Of a DNA stretch of 64,000 nt, positions 1-8,019 are shown in pieces. Location of the stretch: NCBI GenBank assembly GCA_039816045.1, contig JBCBYB010000004.1:62001-126000 (forward strand), given 5' to 3'. The notes under the pieces were generated by a model that was not told where the DNA came from, made no database searches, and worked only from the letters and a program-made list of their open reading frames with translations. The number at the start of each line of letters is the position of its first letter. The first letter of the stretch is position 1. A program made the position numbers and the translations under genes. The stretch is from Thermohalobaculum sp039816045 (GTDB taxonomy: Bacteria; Pseudomonadota; Alphaproteobacteria; Rhodobacterales; Rhodobacteraceae).

Positions 1-99
1 GAGGGCAACTTCGAGGCCTATGAGGAGGACAAGATCCGCCGCCTCGGCCCCGATGCGGTGGAGCCCAAGCGCATCAAATACAAGAAGTTCACCCGCTAG
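1..99 (+). CDS. ettA: Energy-dependent translational throttle protein EttA (ABC-F), C-terminal end only
   Basis: Only the last 32 codons are in the window, ending in TAG at 97-99. The tail reads FEAYEEDK, RRLGPDA, then PKRIKYKKFTR, which closely resembles the C-terminal end of EttA as I know it from E. coli. EttA is a soluble ABC-F ATPase that binds the ribosomal E site and gates the first steps of elongation according to ATP level. None of the ATPase motifs is in the window, so the call rests on this tail. It converges with the next gene and overlaps its stop codon by about 4 nt. Confidence 0.85.
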   Translation, partial: EGNFEAYEEDKIRRLGPDAVEPKRIKYKKFTR

Positions 100-809
100 T
101 CGTCCGCGAACAGGCCCGCCCAGGTCTCGGTGATCTGGGCGATGGCGGCGTCGAAGACCGGACCGAGATAGTCCGAGGCGCCTTTGGCCACCTCGCCCGC
201 GACTTCGCCGAGGACCTTTGTGCCGAGTGTCTTCATGGCGGATCGCAGCACGCCGCCAAGGGTCGGCGCCTCCGGGGCTCCGGCCTCCACCAACGCGCGG
301 CGGATCGCGTCATGGTGCTCTTTCGGGATCAGCCGCTCCATCAAGGCGACCGCGGCCTCGAGCGGCATCCGAACCAGCGCGCTGTTGAAAGACGTATCGC
401 TGAAATAGCCGAGCTCGCGGATCTCCTGGCGCAGATGCGCAAGCAGCAGCGGGTTCTCGACCTCCAGCACGAAATAGTCGCCGTCCTTGGCAAAGCGCGT
501 GTTCACCAACGCCTCGCGCACCCGCTCGTTCAGGGCGGTCTTGGAGCCGCCAAAATCCCGGACATCGAGGTCGAACACGAGCTGCGAGGTCTTGGCCCGC
601 GTGATCCGCAGATCGGTCATGATGGCGTAGAGGCTGTCCCCCTGCGGATCGATCAGGCCGAGATCGCGCATCAGCTCGAAGATCCGGATCTCGACCTCGC
701 GTTTCGGCAGCGCGCCGAAGGCCGGCGTGTTGAAGGCGACGAGGAACTCGCAGAGCTTTGCTTTGGCGAACTCCGGGTCGATCTGCTCGAACGTCTTCGT
801 AATATCCAT
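96..809 (-). CDS. Conserved-looking protein of unknown function, 237 aa
   Basis: I do not recognise this family. The frame could extend to 917, but the start at 809 (MDITKTFEQ) is preferred because an AGGA element lies about 12 nt upstream and the extra N-terminal 36 residues look like non-coding translation. The protein is soluble, with no signal peptide. Residues about 35-75 look helical and could form a helix-turn-helix-like unit (EIRIFELMRDLGLI). The middle is mixed alpha/beta, and the last 60 residues are Ala/Gly-rich helices. Its codon use matches neighbouring genes, which supports a real gene. It is transcribed towards ettA and away from the 76-aa gene at 916. Confidence 0.6.
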   Translation of the reverse strand: MDITKTFEQIDPEFAKAKLCEFLVAFNTPAFGALPKREVEIRIFELMRDLGLIDPQGDSLYAIMTDLRITRAKTSQLVFDLDVRDFGGSKTALNERVREALVNTRFAKDGDYFVLEVENPLLLAHLRQEIRELGYFSDTSFNSALVRMPLEAAVALMERLIPKEHHDAIRRALVEAGAPEAPTLGGVLRSAMKTLGTKVLGEVAGEVAKGASDYLGPVFDAAIAQITETWAGLFADD

Positions 810-915
810 GGTGCTATCAAATCCTGGAGAGGTCGGGGGCGCGGACTGCGCCACCATAGGGCGAATCGGCGCGGGCGATCCAGTCAGAGAGGCCCGCACA
901 GGTCGGGAGAGCACC

Positions 916-1146
916 ATGCAAGCCTATGTCTTCACGGGGACTTTCGAGGAGCTTATGGTCCGGCTCGAGGCCGCCGGGCTGCGCGGTGGATGGGAGGAGC
1001 ATCCGGCGGAGCGCTATCGCCTGGTCACCGCGGATGGTGCGCGGCTCGACTGGTCGGCCACCGACGGGCGCTTCGCCCTCGACGCACCGCCCGAGGGGCT
1101 CGCCGACATCGAATCCCGCCTGAAAGAAGCCCTAGCAAATCCCTGA
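916..1146 (+). CDS. Small protein of unknown function, 76 aa
   Basis: The start at 916 (MQAYVFTGTFEE) follows GGGAGA with a 4-nt gap. The longer upstream frame from 727 runs through the leader of the divergent gene and is rejected. The product is a compact acidic soluble protein with no signal peptide or membrane segment. Its pattern suggests a small alpha/beta fold: a beta strand, a helix (FEELMVRLEAAGL), several strands and a C-terminal helix (ADIESRLKEAL). I cannot assign a family or function. It is divergent from the 237-aa gene and upstream of the cold-shock gene. Confidence 0.55.
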   Translation: MQAYVFTGTFEELMVRLEAAGLRGGWEEHPAERYRLVTADGARLDWSATDGRFALDAPPEGLADIESRLKEALANP

Positions 1147-1278
1147 TCCTGCCCCATCGCGATGCGCTCGACATTGCGAATCCGCCCAACTTCGCGTATA
1201 CGACGCCCCGCGATACGTCCTCCATCGACACACTGTCTCCGTTTCCGGCCGCAGTCTCGATAGACCTGACTGCGCCGG

Positions 1279-1300
1279 GCTGCCGCATCGTGCGGGCAGC
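1279..1300 (+). promoter_or_regulatory. Hairpin in the leader of the cold-shock gene
   Basis: GCTGCC at 1279-1284 pairs with GGCAGC at 1295-1300, with partial pairing inside. The stem sits about 10 nt upstream of the GAGGAG Shine-Dalgarno of the cold-shock gene, in a 175-nt gap with no other gene. Cold-shock mRNAs often carry structured leaders that change with temperature; that role here is inferred. Confidence 0.3.
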
Positions 1301-1321
1301 GTAACACTGAGGAGACACACG

Positions 1322-1531
1322 ATGGCCACCGGCTCCGTGAAATGGTTCAACCCCGACAAAGGCTACGGCTTTATCCGCCCCGATGGCGGCTCGAAGGACG
1401 TCTTTGTCCACATCTCGGCTGTGGAGCGTGCGGGCCTGCGCGGGCTCGACGACAACCAGAAGGTCACCTTCGACATCGAAGCTGGCCGCGACGGGCGTGA
1501 GTCCGCCGTGAACATCGCGCTGGCCGACTAA
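1322..1531 (+). CDS. Cold-shock protein, CspA family
   Basis: A 69-aa single cold-shock (OB-fold) domain, the usual family length. RNP1 is visible as KGYGFI (about residues 13-18) and RNP2 as VFVHIS (about 28-33), the aromatic nucleic-acid-binding surface. Csp proteins bind single-stranded RNA or DNA and melt mRNA structure, although many alphaproteobacterial copies are not cold-induced. The start has GAGGAG 8 nt upstream. It appears monocistronic with a structured leader. The specific paralogue (cspA, cspE and so on) cannot be told. Confidence 0.95.
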   Translation: MATGSVKWFNPDKGYGFIRPDGGSKDVFVHISAVERAGLRGLDDNQKVTFDIEAGRDGRESAVNIALAD

Positions 1532-1642
1532 GCCTGCGCTTCTCCGGCCGTCGCAATCCGCCTCGGCCGGAGACCACTTTTTTCCCCACGCTCCCGCATC
1601 AGCCCTATATCCTCGCCTTAAACCGGAGAGGGAGGGACAATC

Positions 1643-2152
1643 ATGACCCCAGGTGTGGGCCTTATGCTGATCGTCGGCGTCATCTTTGGCGCCATGGTGT
1701 ACTCCTTTGGCACGCGCGCGCGGGAGCGCTCGGAGCTGAAGCAGAAGCGGCTGGACTATTACCGCCGCGTGGTCACCGACCTCGGCAATGCCGACAGCCA
1801 TTACACCGAGCAAACGGCCAAGGTCGCGGGCGTGCTGGAGATGGACGAGATCGAAGCGCGCCAGACGCTCGAGGACGCCAAGTTCGCCAGCCGGGACATG
1901 ATCACCTATGCGCCCTCGGAGTTCCATTACCTCACGCCCGAGGAATCCGATCGCATGCTGGCCTTCACACTCGACGCAAAGGCCTGCGATGCAACGATCG
2001 AGGAGTGCCAGGCGCTGGCGATGGCCGGCTCCAACAGCCTGCCCGCAATGCACGCGGATCTGATGCGCCGGATCGAGGCGCTCGGCTCCGAAGCGCATAG
2101 CCTCAAGATCCGCCTCAGCCCCCGCACCACGGACTATTTCTGGAGCGATTGA
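1643..2152 (+). CDS. Membrane-anchored protein of unknown function, 169 aa
   Basis: The N-terminus (residues about 3-22, VGLMLIVGVIFGAMVYSFG) is a single hydrophobic segment followed by an Arg-rich stretch (TRARERSELKQKR), typical of an inner-membrane anchor with a cytoplasmic body. The rest is acidic and helical with two Cys at about residues 114 and 120 (KACDATIEEC). The start has a GGAGAGGGAGGGA ribosome site. I cannot name a family. It is a single gene followed by an independent short transcript. Confidence 0.6.
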   Translation: MTPGVGLMLIVGVIFGAMVYSFGTRARERSELKQKRLDYYRRVVTDLGNADSHYTEQTAKVAGVLEMDEIEARQTLEDAKFASRDMITYAPSEFHYLTPEESDRMLAFTLDAKACDATIEECQALAMAGSNSLPAMHADLMRRIEALGSEAHSLKIRLSPRTTDYFWSD

Positions 2153-2243
2153 CGCGCGGCGGCCTGCCAAACCAAAGACTTGCGCATTGCGATAAACAGG
2201 CGCAGACTAAAACCATCGTCAACAGCAGAAAGGAGGTGATCTG

Positions 2244-2324
2244 ATGTCAAGTGAGACCACGGGTGGACTGGCACCGGATGTGCGGATTGGTTCGGGCAAG
2301 GAGCAGCCTCTTTTCCCCTGCTGA
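2244..2324 (+). CDS. 26-codon ORF with an ideal ribosome site, its own terminator and a C-terminal cysteine
   Basis: The ATG at 2244 is preceded by AAAGGAGGTGATCT, complementary to nearly the whole 16S anti-Shine-Dalgarno, at good spacing. The peptide begins MSSETTGG, has a basic/glycine middle and ends KEQPLFPC before TGA. No signal sequence or membrane segment is seen. The 3' UTR contains a paired element (CGGGCA 2332-2337 with TGCCCG 2366-2371) and ends in a strong intrinsic terminator at 2393-2420, so the ORF has its own short transcript of about 200 nt. It could be a small protein, a leader peptide or a dual-function sRNA. I do not recognise the peptide. Confidence 0.6.
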   Translation: MSSETTGGLAPDVRIGSGKEQPLFPC

Positions 2325-2392
2325 CCGCCGCCGGGCACGGGTACCGGGCTCGATCCGGCGCCGTCTGCCCGACGCTCACGCACCTTGATAGG

Positions 2393-2420
2393 AAGGGGCC
2401 GTTCGCGGCCCCTTCTTTTT
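2393..2420 (+). terminator. Intrinsic terminator of the 26-codon transcript
   Basis: AAGGGGCCG at 2393-2401 pairs with CGGCCCCTT at 2406-2414 around a TTCG loop, followed by CTTTTT. This is the strongest intrinsic terminator seen in the window and closes the transcript before the rRNA methyltransferase gene. Confidence 0.85.
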
Positions 2421-2447
2421 CGCTCAGGCCCCGGCTATGCACCGCCC

Positions 2448-3638
2448 ATGAGCACACGTCCCACCGTCAAACTCCGTCCCGGCAAAGGGGCTCGTCTGGC
2501 CGAAGGCGCACCCTGGGCCTATCGTGACGAGCTCGCCATGGACCGCCGCACCAAAGCCTTGGCACCGGGCACGCTGGCGCGCCTGGTGGAGGGGGAGCGC
2601 GTCTACGGCCTCGCTGCGGTGAACCCCGAGAGCACGCTGACCGCCCGCCTTTTGGACCCCGATCCGGAGGCCGAGATCGATGCGGCCTGGTTCGCCCGCC
2701 GCTTGGGGCATGCTCTGGCGCTCCGGGAGGCGCTGTTCGAGGCGCCCTACTACCGGCTCGTGCATGCGGAGGGGGATGCGCTCCCCGGTCTCGTGATCGA
2801 CCGGTTCGGCGATGCGCTCGTGATCCAGCCGAATGCCGCCTGGGTGGACCGCGCCCTGCCCGCGCTGCTCGAGGCCGCGGGCGCCCTGCCCGGCGTGGAC
2901 CGGATCGTGGTGAACGCAACCTCCCGGGCGCGGCGTCTGGAGGGGTTGGAGGAGCGGCTGGATGTTGCCCTGGGCGCCGTCGATGGCCCGCTCCCCGTGC
3001 CGATGAACGGCGCGATCTATCTGGCGGATCTCCTCGGCGGGCAGAAAACCGGGCTCTTCTATGACCAGCGGCCGAACCACGCTTTCGCGGCGCAGTTGGC
3101 ACGGGGACAGCGGGTCCTCGATGTGTTCTGCCATGTGGGCGGGTTCGGGCTTGCGGCGCTCGCGGCGGGGGCTGAAGCGGCCGTGGCCGTCGACAGCTCG
3201 GCGCCTGCGCTCGCCCTCGCGCGCGAAGGGGCTGACCGGATGGGTTTGGCGGCGCGCTTCGAGACCCGCCAGGGGGACGCCTTCGATGCGCTCCGGGCGG
3301 CAGGCGAGGCTGGCGAGCGCTATGGCCTGGTGGTGTGCGACCCGCCGGCCTTTGCTCCGTCGCGCGATGCCCTGGCCGCCGGGCTCCGTGCCTATGAGAA
3401 GACCGCGCGCTTGGCTGCACCGCTGGTAGAGGGTGCGGGCTGGATCGTGCTCTGTTCCTGCTCGGGCGCCGTCAGCCCAGAGGCCTTCCGCCAGGCCTGC
3501 GCGCGCGGCATCGCGGGCGCCGGACGGCGGGGAGCGCTCGTGCGTTCCGGACGCGCAGGCGCCGATCATCCACAGCACATGGCGCTGCCCGAAGCCGGTT
3601 ATCTCAAGGCGCTGGTCTATCGACTGGAGGCCCCGTAA
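2448..3638 (+). CDS. Class I SAM-dependent 23S rRNA cytosine methyltransferase, RlmI-like
   Basis: 396 aa, the usual length for the RlmI/RlmK-like family. The N-terminal about 75 residues form a PUA-like RNA-binding region (VKLRPGKGARLAEGAPWAY). The C-terminal half is a Rossmann methyltransferase: the linker GQKTGLFYDQRPN, motif I VLDVFCHVGGFGLAALA, and the catalytic-type motif IV VVCDPPAFAP, with a late CSCSG. RlmI makes m5C1962 in 23S rRNA; the exact target here is inferred. The start at 2448 is chosen because a longer frame from 2385 would begin inside the terminator. Its TAA overlaps the ATG of the PIN gene (TAATG), so the two are translationally coupled. Confidence 0.85.
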   Translation: MSTRPTVKLRPGKGARLAEGAPWAYRDELAMDRRTKALAPGTLARLVEGERVYGLAAVNPESTLTARLLDPDPEAEIDAAWFARRLGHALALREALFEAPYYRLVHAEGDALPGLVIDRFGDALVIQPNAAWVDRALPALLEAAGALPGVDRIVVNATSRARRLEGLEERLDVALGAVDGPLPVPMNGAIYLADLLGGQKTGLFYDQRPNHAFAAQLARGQRVLDVFCHVGGFGLAALAAGAEAAVAVDSSAPALALAREGADRMGLAARFETRQGDAFDALRAAGEAGERYGLVVCDPPAFAPSRDALAAGLRAYEKTARLAAPLVEGAGWIVLCSCSGAVSPEAFRQACARGIAGAGRRGALVRSGRAGADHPQHMALPEAGYLKALVYRLEAP

Positions 3639-4165
3639 TGCGGGTTTTCCTCGATGCCTGCGTGCTTTACCCGCCGCTCCTCAGGCGCCTGGTGCTCGCG
3701 GCGGCAGCGGAGGGCCTGTTCCATCCCCTCTGGTCGGCCCGCGTGCTCGACGAATGGCTGATCGCGACGGCCCGCAAAGCCCCCGACCAACTGGCCGAGG
3801 CCGAGGCCGACCGCGCTCTGCTCACGACCCGCTTTCCCGAGGCGCTCTGCCCCGCCGCCCCGGATCTCGAGGCGACGCTGTCGCTGCCTGACCCCGCCGA
3901 TGCGCATGTGCTGGCCGCTGCCGCGGAGGCGCGCGCCAACCTGTTGCTGACGCTCAACCTGCGCGACTTCCCCCGCCGCACCCTTGCGGCCCATGGGATC
4001 GAGGCGCGGCACCCGGACAGCCTGCTCTGGGAGCTCTGGAGCGACGCGCCCACCCCGATGGAGACCGTGCTCGCCACCGCCCTGCCCGGCCTCGATCCCC
4101 CTAGCCGCCGCGGACCGCTGAAACGCGCCCGCCTCTCCCGCCTCGGCAAAGCACAAGCCGCCTGA
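3638..4165 (+). CDS. PIN domain protein, RSP_2648-like
   Basis: 175 aa. A PIN-type nuclease core is visible: the first acidic residue in VFLDACVLYP (Asp6), then LPDPADAHVLAAA in the middle and LLLTLNLRDFP, giving the conserved acidic/Asn cluster that binds Mg2+. PIN proteins are ribonucleases and many are toxins. This one resembles a Rhodobacterales chromosomal subfamily that lacks an obvious antitoxin, and none is seen here. It is coupled to the rRNA methyltransferase by a 1-nt overlap, so an RNA-processing role is more likely than a toxin-antitoxin role. The C-terminus is basic (LKRARLSRLGKAQ). Confidence 0.8.
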   Translation: MRVFLDACVLYPPLLRRLVLAAAAEGLFHPLWSARVLDEWLIATARKAPDQLAEAEADRALLTTRFPEALCPAAPDLEATLSLPDPADAHVLAAAAEARANLLLTLNLRDFPRRTLAAHGIEARHPDSLLWELWSDAPTPMETVLATALPGLDPPSRRGPLKRARLSRLGKAQAA

Positions 4166-4177
4166 CCGGAGCCCCCC

Positions 4178-4792
4178 ATGCGCCTCTCCCCCACCGAACC
4201 CTCGATCGGCCCCGGCTGCGAAGTGGACAGCAGCGACATCGGCGCCTATGTGCGCTTGGCCGACGGCACCCGCCTGCTTCACAGCAGCTTTGGCGATTAC
4301 TCCTACACCGACCGGTTCTGTGACATCGCCAACGCCTCGGTGGGGAAATTCGTCAACATTGCCAGCTATGTCCGCATCGGCCCGACGGATCATCCGATGC
4401 ACTGCGCCTCGCAGCACCACATGCTCTACCGCTGTGCGATGTATTGGGAGGATGAGCCCGATGATGCAGCGTTTTTCGCACGCAGACAGGCCCGGCGGAC
4501 CGAGGTCGGCCACGACGCCTGGCTCGGCCATATGGCGGTGATCCGGCCGGAGGTCACGGTTGGCATCGGCGCGGTGGTCGGCGCCGGCACCATGGTGACG
4601 AAGGACGTACCGCCCTACGCGGTCGTGGTCGGCAACCCGGCGCGGATCGTGCGCTTCCGGCATCCGCCGGAGGTGGCAGAGCGGTTGATGGCGCTCGCCT
4701 GGTGGGACTGGGACCATGCGCGCCTGCGCGCCGCGCTGACGGACTTTCGGGAGCTCGCGGTGGAGGCGTTTCTTGAGAAATATGGCGGCTGA
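4178..4792 (+). CDS. Hexapeptide-repeat acyltransferase of the phosphonate-associated type
   Basis: 204 aa, a left-handed beta-helix protein. Hexapeptide-like repeats occupy about residues 5-60 and again 110-155 (VGHDAWLGHMAVIRPEVTVG, IGAVVGAGTMVTKDV, AVVVGNPARIV), separated by a loop with the likely catalytic His (GPTDHPMHCASQHH). The layout matches the transferase family often found in phosphonate loci, related to chloramphenicol/virginiamycin acetyltransferases. The acceptor is unknown. It lies between the PIN gene and the dioxygenase on the same strand, about 50 kb from the phnCDEE transporter in this window. Confidence 0.75.
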   Translation: MRLSPTEPSIGPGCEVDSSDIGAYVRLADGTRLLHSSFGDYSYTDRFCDIANASVGKFVNIASYVRIGPTDHPMHCASQHHMLYRCAMYWEDEPDDAAFFARRQARRTEVGHDAWLGHMAVIRPEVTVGIGAVVGAGTMVTKDVPPYAVVVGNPARIVRFRHPPEVAERLMALAWWDWDHARLRAALTDFRELAVEAFLEKYGG

Positions 4793-4803
4793 GGGAGGGC
4801 GCG

Positions 4804-5652
4804 ATGGAGCTCACACCGATTACGGGGACCATCGGGGCGGAGATCGCGGGTGTCGACCTCGCAGCCCCCATCGACGCGGCTTTGGCAGAGGCTTTGCGGG
4901 GCGCCTTGGACCGCCACCTAGTATTGATGATCCGCGGGCAAGCGCTTGATATCGATGCGCAAATGCGCCTTGTCGAGGTCTTTGGCGCCCCCGTGCCGAA
5001 CCCCTATGCCAGCGGCATGGCGGAGCAGCCGGCGATGACCCGCATCGTCAAAGAGGCCGACGACCGGGCGGGCGTTTTCGGGGGCGGCTGGCACACGGAT
5101 CTGAGTTTTTTGGCGGAGCCGCCGGCGGGCTCGGTGCTCTGCGGGGTGGAGATCCCTCCCTATGGCGGCGACACGCTGTTTGCCAGCCAGCAGGCGGCCT
5201 GGGACCTGCTGCCCGCCCCGCTCCAGGCGTTTCTGGAGGGGCGGAAGGTGGCCCATGTGGGCAAGCCCTACGGCATCAAATGGGCGCCGCCGGCGGAGGA
5301 ACAGTCGATGAAGGGCGCCACCAAACGCGGCGATCCGGAGGCCGACCGCGAGCGCTGGCACCCCGCCGTGATCCGCCACCCGCGCACCGGGCGCCGGGGG
5401 CTCTACCTCAACCCGACCTATGCGCTGCGGTTTGAGGGGATGAGCGAGGAGGACAGCCGGCCGATCCTCGAAAAGCTCTTCCAGATCAGCACGTTACCGG
5501 AGGTTTGTTGCCGGCTGCGCTGGAGCGAAGGCGCGGTGGCGATCTGGAGCAACTACGCCACCCAGCACTACGCGGTGAACGATTATGCGGGTTTCCGGCG
5601 CGAGATGCGGCGGGTGGCCTTCGCCGCCGATCCGCTCGCTGATTGGGGCTGA
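4804..5652 (+). CDS. TauD/TfdA-family 2-oxoglutarate-dependent dioxygenase
   Basis: 282 aa, normal for TauD. The iron-binding facial triad is visible: His97 and Asp99 in GGWHTDLSF and the distal His255 in NYATQHYAV, followed by the Arg-rich FRREMRR that binds 2-oxoglutarate. Family members hydroxylate taurine, sulfonates, aryloxyacids or related small acids, coupled to 2-oxoglutarate decarboxylation. The substrate here is not evident; no tauABC genes are adjacent. Its partner by position, 11 nt upstream, is the phosphonate-type hexapeptide transferase, so an organophosphonate-related substrate is possible. The start has GAGGGAGGG. Confidence 0.88.
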   Translation: MELTPITGTIGAEIAGVDLAAPIDAALAEALRGALDRHLVLMIRGQALDIDAQMRLVEVFGAPVPNPYASGMAEQPAMTRIVKEADDRAGVFGGGWHTDLSFLAEPPAGSVLCGVEIPPYGGDTLFASQQAAWDLLPAPLQAFLEGRKVAHVGKPYGIKWAPPAEEQSMKGATKRGDPEADRERWHPAVIRHPRTGRRGLYLNPTYALRFEGMSEEDSRPILEKLFQISTLPEVCCRLRWSEGAVAIWSNYATQHYAVNDYAGFRREMRRVAFAADPLADWG

Positions 5653-5666
5653 GCGCGACATCCGCT

Positions 5667-5718
5667 GCGATATCCGACTGCGATAAGCGCGCGCGATATT
5701 GGTGCGATATCAGCGATA
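5667..5718. repeat. Five copies of GCGATA(T) between convergent genes
   Basis: GCGATA or GCGATAT occurs at 5667, 5680, 5693, 5704 and 5713 in the gap between the dioxygenase stop and the purL stop. The spacing is 13, 13, 11 and 9 nt. No terminator is obvious here otherwise. Confidence 0.5.
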
Positions 5719-5721
5719 AAC

Positions 5722-7944
5722 TCAGGCCTCGCCCATCAGCCGGGCGAACCCGGTCGACCAGGCCTCACGCAGCGTCTCCAAGGGCACCGACGAGGCGCCG
5801 AGGCGGAGCGCACTGCCCCCCATCTCACCGACGCGCAGCGCCGGGACGCCTGCGATGCGGGCGGCCTCGAGGATGGCGGCCACATCGTTCTCGGGGGCTG
5901 CCACCAGGAAGCGGGCCTGTTCCTCACCAAAGAACCAGGCGGCGGAGCTGAGGCTTTCGCGCAATTCGAGGCTCGCGCCAACGCCGGCGGCAAAGGCCAT
6001 TTCGGCGGCGGCCACGGCGAGCCCCCCGTCGGAGAGGTCGTGCGCCGCGGTGATCAGGCCCTTGTCCCGGAGGGAAAGGAGGAAGGCCCCGGTGCGCGCC
6101 TCGGTGTCCAGATCCACCGGCGGCGGCGCCCCTTCTTCTCGCCCGAAGAGCTCGGCGAGCAGGGCCGACTGCCCCAGATGGCCGGTCACGGGGCCGAGCA
6201 GCACCAGCGCATCCGTCGCACCCGGCGCCATGCGGATCACCTGGTCGAGGCTCTCCAGCAGGCCCACGGCCCCGATGGTCGGGGTGGGCAGGATCGCGCT
6301 GCCGTCGGTCTCGTTGTAGAGCGAGACGTTGCCGGAGACGATGGGCATGTCGAGCGCGCGGCAAGCCTCGCCGATCCCGCGGATGCAGCCGACGAACTGG
6401 CCCATGATTTCGGGCCGCTCGGGGTTGCCGAAGTTGAGGTTGTCGGTGGTGGCGAGCGGGCGTGCGCCGGTGGCAACCAGGTTGCGGTAGGCCTCGGCCA
6501 CCGCCTGGCGCCCGCCCTGGAGCGGATCGGCCTTGCAATAGCGCGGAGTGACGTCGGCGGTGAACGCGAGCGCTTTCTCGGTGCCGTGGACGCGGACGAC
6601 CGCAGCGTCGGAACCCGGGCGCACCACCGTGTCGGCCATCACCATGTGGTCGTATTGCTCCCAGACCCAGGCGCGGGAGCAGAAGTTCGGGCGGCTCATG
6701 AGCGTGAGCAGCGCCTCGGCCGGGTCGATCTCAGGCGCCGCGGTGAGGGGCGCGGGCGCCGGCGTCTCGACCCAGGGGCGGTTGTATTCCGGCGCCTCTC
6801 CCGACAGCGCCTTCAGCGGCAGGTCCGCCATCACCGTGCCGCGGTGGCGCACCACGAACCGGTCCTCGGGCGTCGTCTCACCCACGACGGCGAAGTCGAG
6901 GTCCCATTTGTCGAAAATCGCGCGGGCCTCGGCCTCCTTCTCGGGCCGGAGCACCATCAGCATGCGCTCCTGGCTTTCGGACAGCATCATCTCATAGGCG
7001 GTCATGCGCGCCTCGCGGCAGGGCACCGCGTCGAGATCGAGGGTGACGCCGAGATTGCCCTTGTCGCCCATCTCGACGGCGGAGCAGGTGAGGCCGGCCG
7101 CGCCCATGTCCTGGATCGAGATGACAGCGCCGGAGGCCATCAGCTCGAGACAGGCCTCGAGCAGGCGCTTCTCGGTGAACGGGTCGCCGACCTGGACGGT
7201 GGGGCGCTTGGCCTCGGTGGCTTCGCCGAACTCGGCCGAGGCCATGGTGGCCCCGCCCACCCCGTCGCGCCCGGTCTTGGCGCCGAGATAGACCACCGGC
7301 ATGCCGACGCCGGACGCGGCGGAGTAGAAGATGCGGTCGGCATCCACCAGGCCCGCCGCGAAGGCGTTGACCAGGCAGTTGCCGTTGTAAGCCGGGTGGA
7401 AGCGGACCTCGCCACCCACCGTGGGCACCCCGAAGCTGTTGCCATAGCCGCCGATGCCCGCGACCACGCCCGCGACGAGGCTGCGGGTCTTCGGATGCTC
7501 AGGCGCGCCGAAAGAGAGCGCGTTCATCGCCGCGATCGGGCGCGCGCCCATGGTGAAGACGTCACGCAGGATACCGCCGACGCCAGTCGCGGCCCCCTGG
7601 TAGGGTTCGATATAGGAGGGATGGTTGTGGCTCTCCATCTTGAAGACCACCGCCAGTTTATGCCCGTCGGGGCCGTCGCCGATGTCGACGATGCCGGCGT
7701 TCTCGCCCGGGCCACAGATGACCTGGGGCCCCTCGCTCGGCAGCGTGCGGAGATGGATCTTGGAGCTCTTGTAGGAGCAGTGCTCGTTCCACATGGCCGA
7801 GACGATGCCAAGCTCGGTGAAGCTGGGCGTGCGGTTGAGGAGCCGCAGCAGGCGGGCGTATTCGTCGGGCTTGAGGCCGTGTTCGAGGGCGAGCGCGTCT
7901 GTCACCTCGGGCTCGGGCGGCAAGGGGGTGGCGGTGTCGCTCAT
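5722..7944 (-). CDS. purL: Phosphoribosylformylglycinamidine synthase subunit PurL (small type)
   Basis: 740 aa, the size of small-type PurL, which works with PurS and PurQ. All three are present in this segment. It is the synthetase subunit converting FGAR to FGAM with ATP and ammonia from PurQ. Visible family features are MWNEHCSYKSSK near the N-terminus, GPGENAG, the glycine-rich VGGEVRFHP region, QDMGAAGL, and a second AIRS-like half with DLSDGGLAVA. The start at 7944 (MSDTATPLPPE) has GAGGAG upstream. A longer frame to 8331 crosses a large inverted repeat and is rejected. Confidence 0.97.
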   Translation of the reverse strand: MSDTATPLPPEPEVTDALALEHGLKPDEYARLLRLLNRTPSFTELGIVSAMWNEHCSYKSSKIHLRTLPSEGPQVICGPGENAGIVDIGDGPDGHKLAVVFKMESHNHPSYIEPYQGAATGVGGILRDVFTMGARPIAAMNALSFGAPEHPKTRSLVAGVVAGIGGYGNSFGVPTVGGEVRFHPAYNGNCLVNAFAAGLVDADRIFYSAASGVGMPVVYLGAKTGRDGVGGATMASAEFGEATEAKRPTVQVGDPFTEKRLLEACLELMASGAVISIQDMGAAGLTCSAVEMGDKGNLGVTLDLDAVPCREARMTAYEMMLSESQERMLMVLRPEKEAEARAIFDKWDLDFAVVGETTPEDRFVVRHRGTVMADLPLKALSGEAPEYNRPWVETPAPAPLTAAPEIDPAEALLTLMSRPNFCSRAWVWEQYDHMVMADTVVRPGSDAAVVRVHGTEKALAFTADVTPRYCKADPLQGGRQAVAEAYRNLVATGARPLATTDNLNFGNPERPEIMGQFVGCIRGIGEACRALDMPIVSGNVSLYNETDGSAILPTPTIGAVGLLESLDQVIRMAPGATDALVLLGPVTGHLGQSALLAELFGREEGAPPPVDLDTEARTGAFLLSLRDKGLITAAHDLSDGGLAVAAAEMAFAAGVGASLELRESLSSAAWFFGEEQARFLVAAPENDVAAILEAARIAGVPALRVGEMGGSALRLGASSVPLETLREAWSTGFARLMGEA

Positions 7945-8019
7945 GGCGGGCTCCTCGGCTGTCGCGGGCCTTCTAGCGGATCGTGCGGAGCGGGGAAAGC
8001 CGGGTTGGCCAGGAGAGGC

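Noticed and set aside
3638..4165. PIN protein as part of a toxin-antitoxin pair
   Set aside because: No small antitoxin gene is adjacent; the neighbours are an rRNA methyltransferase and a transferase, so a toxin role is not supported.
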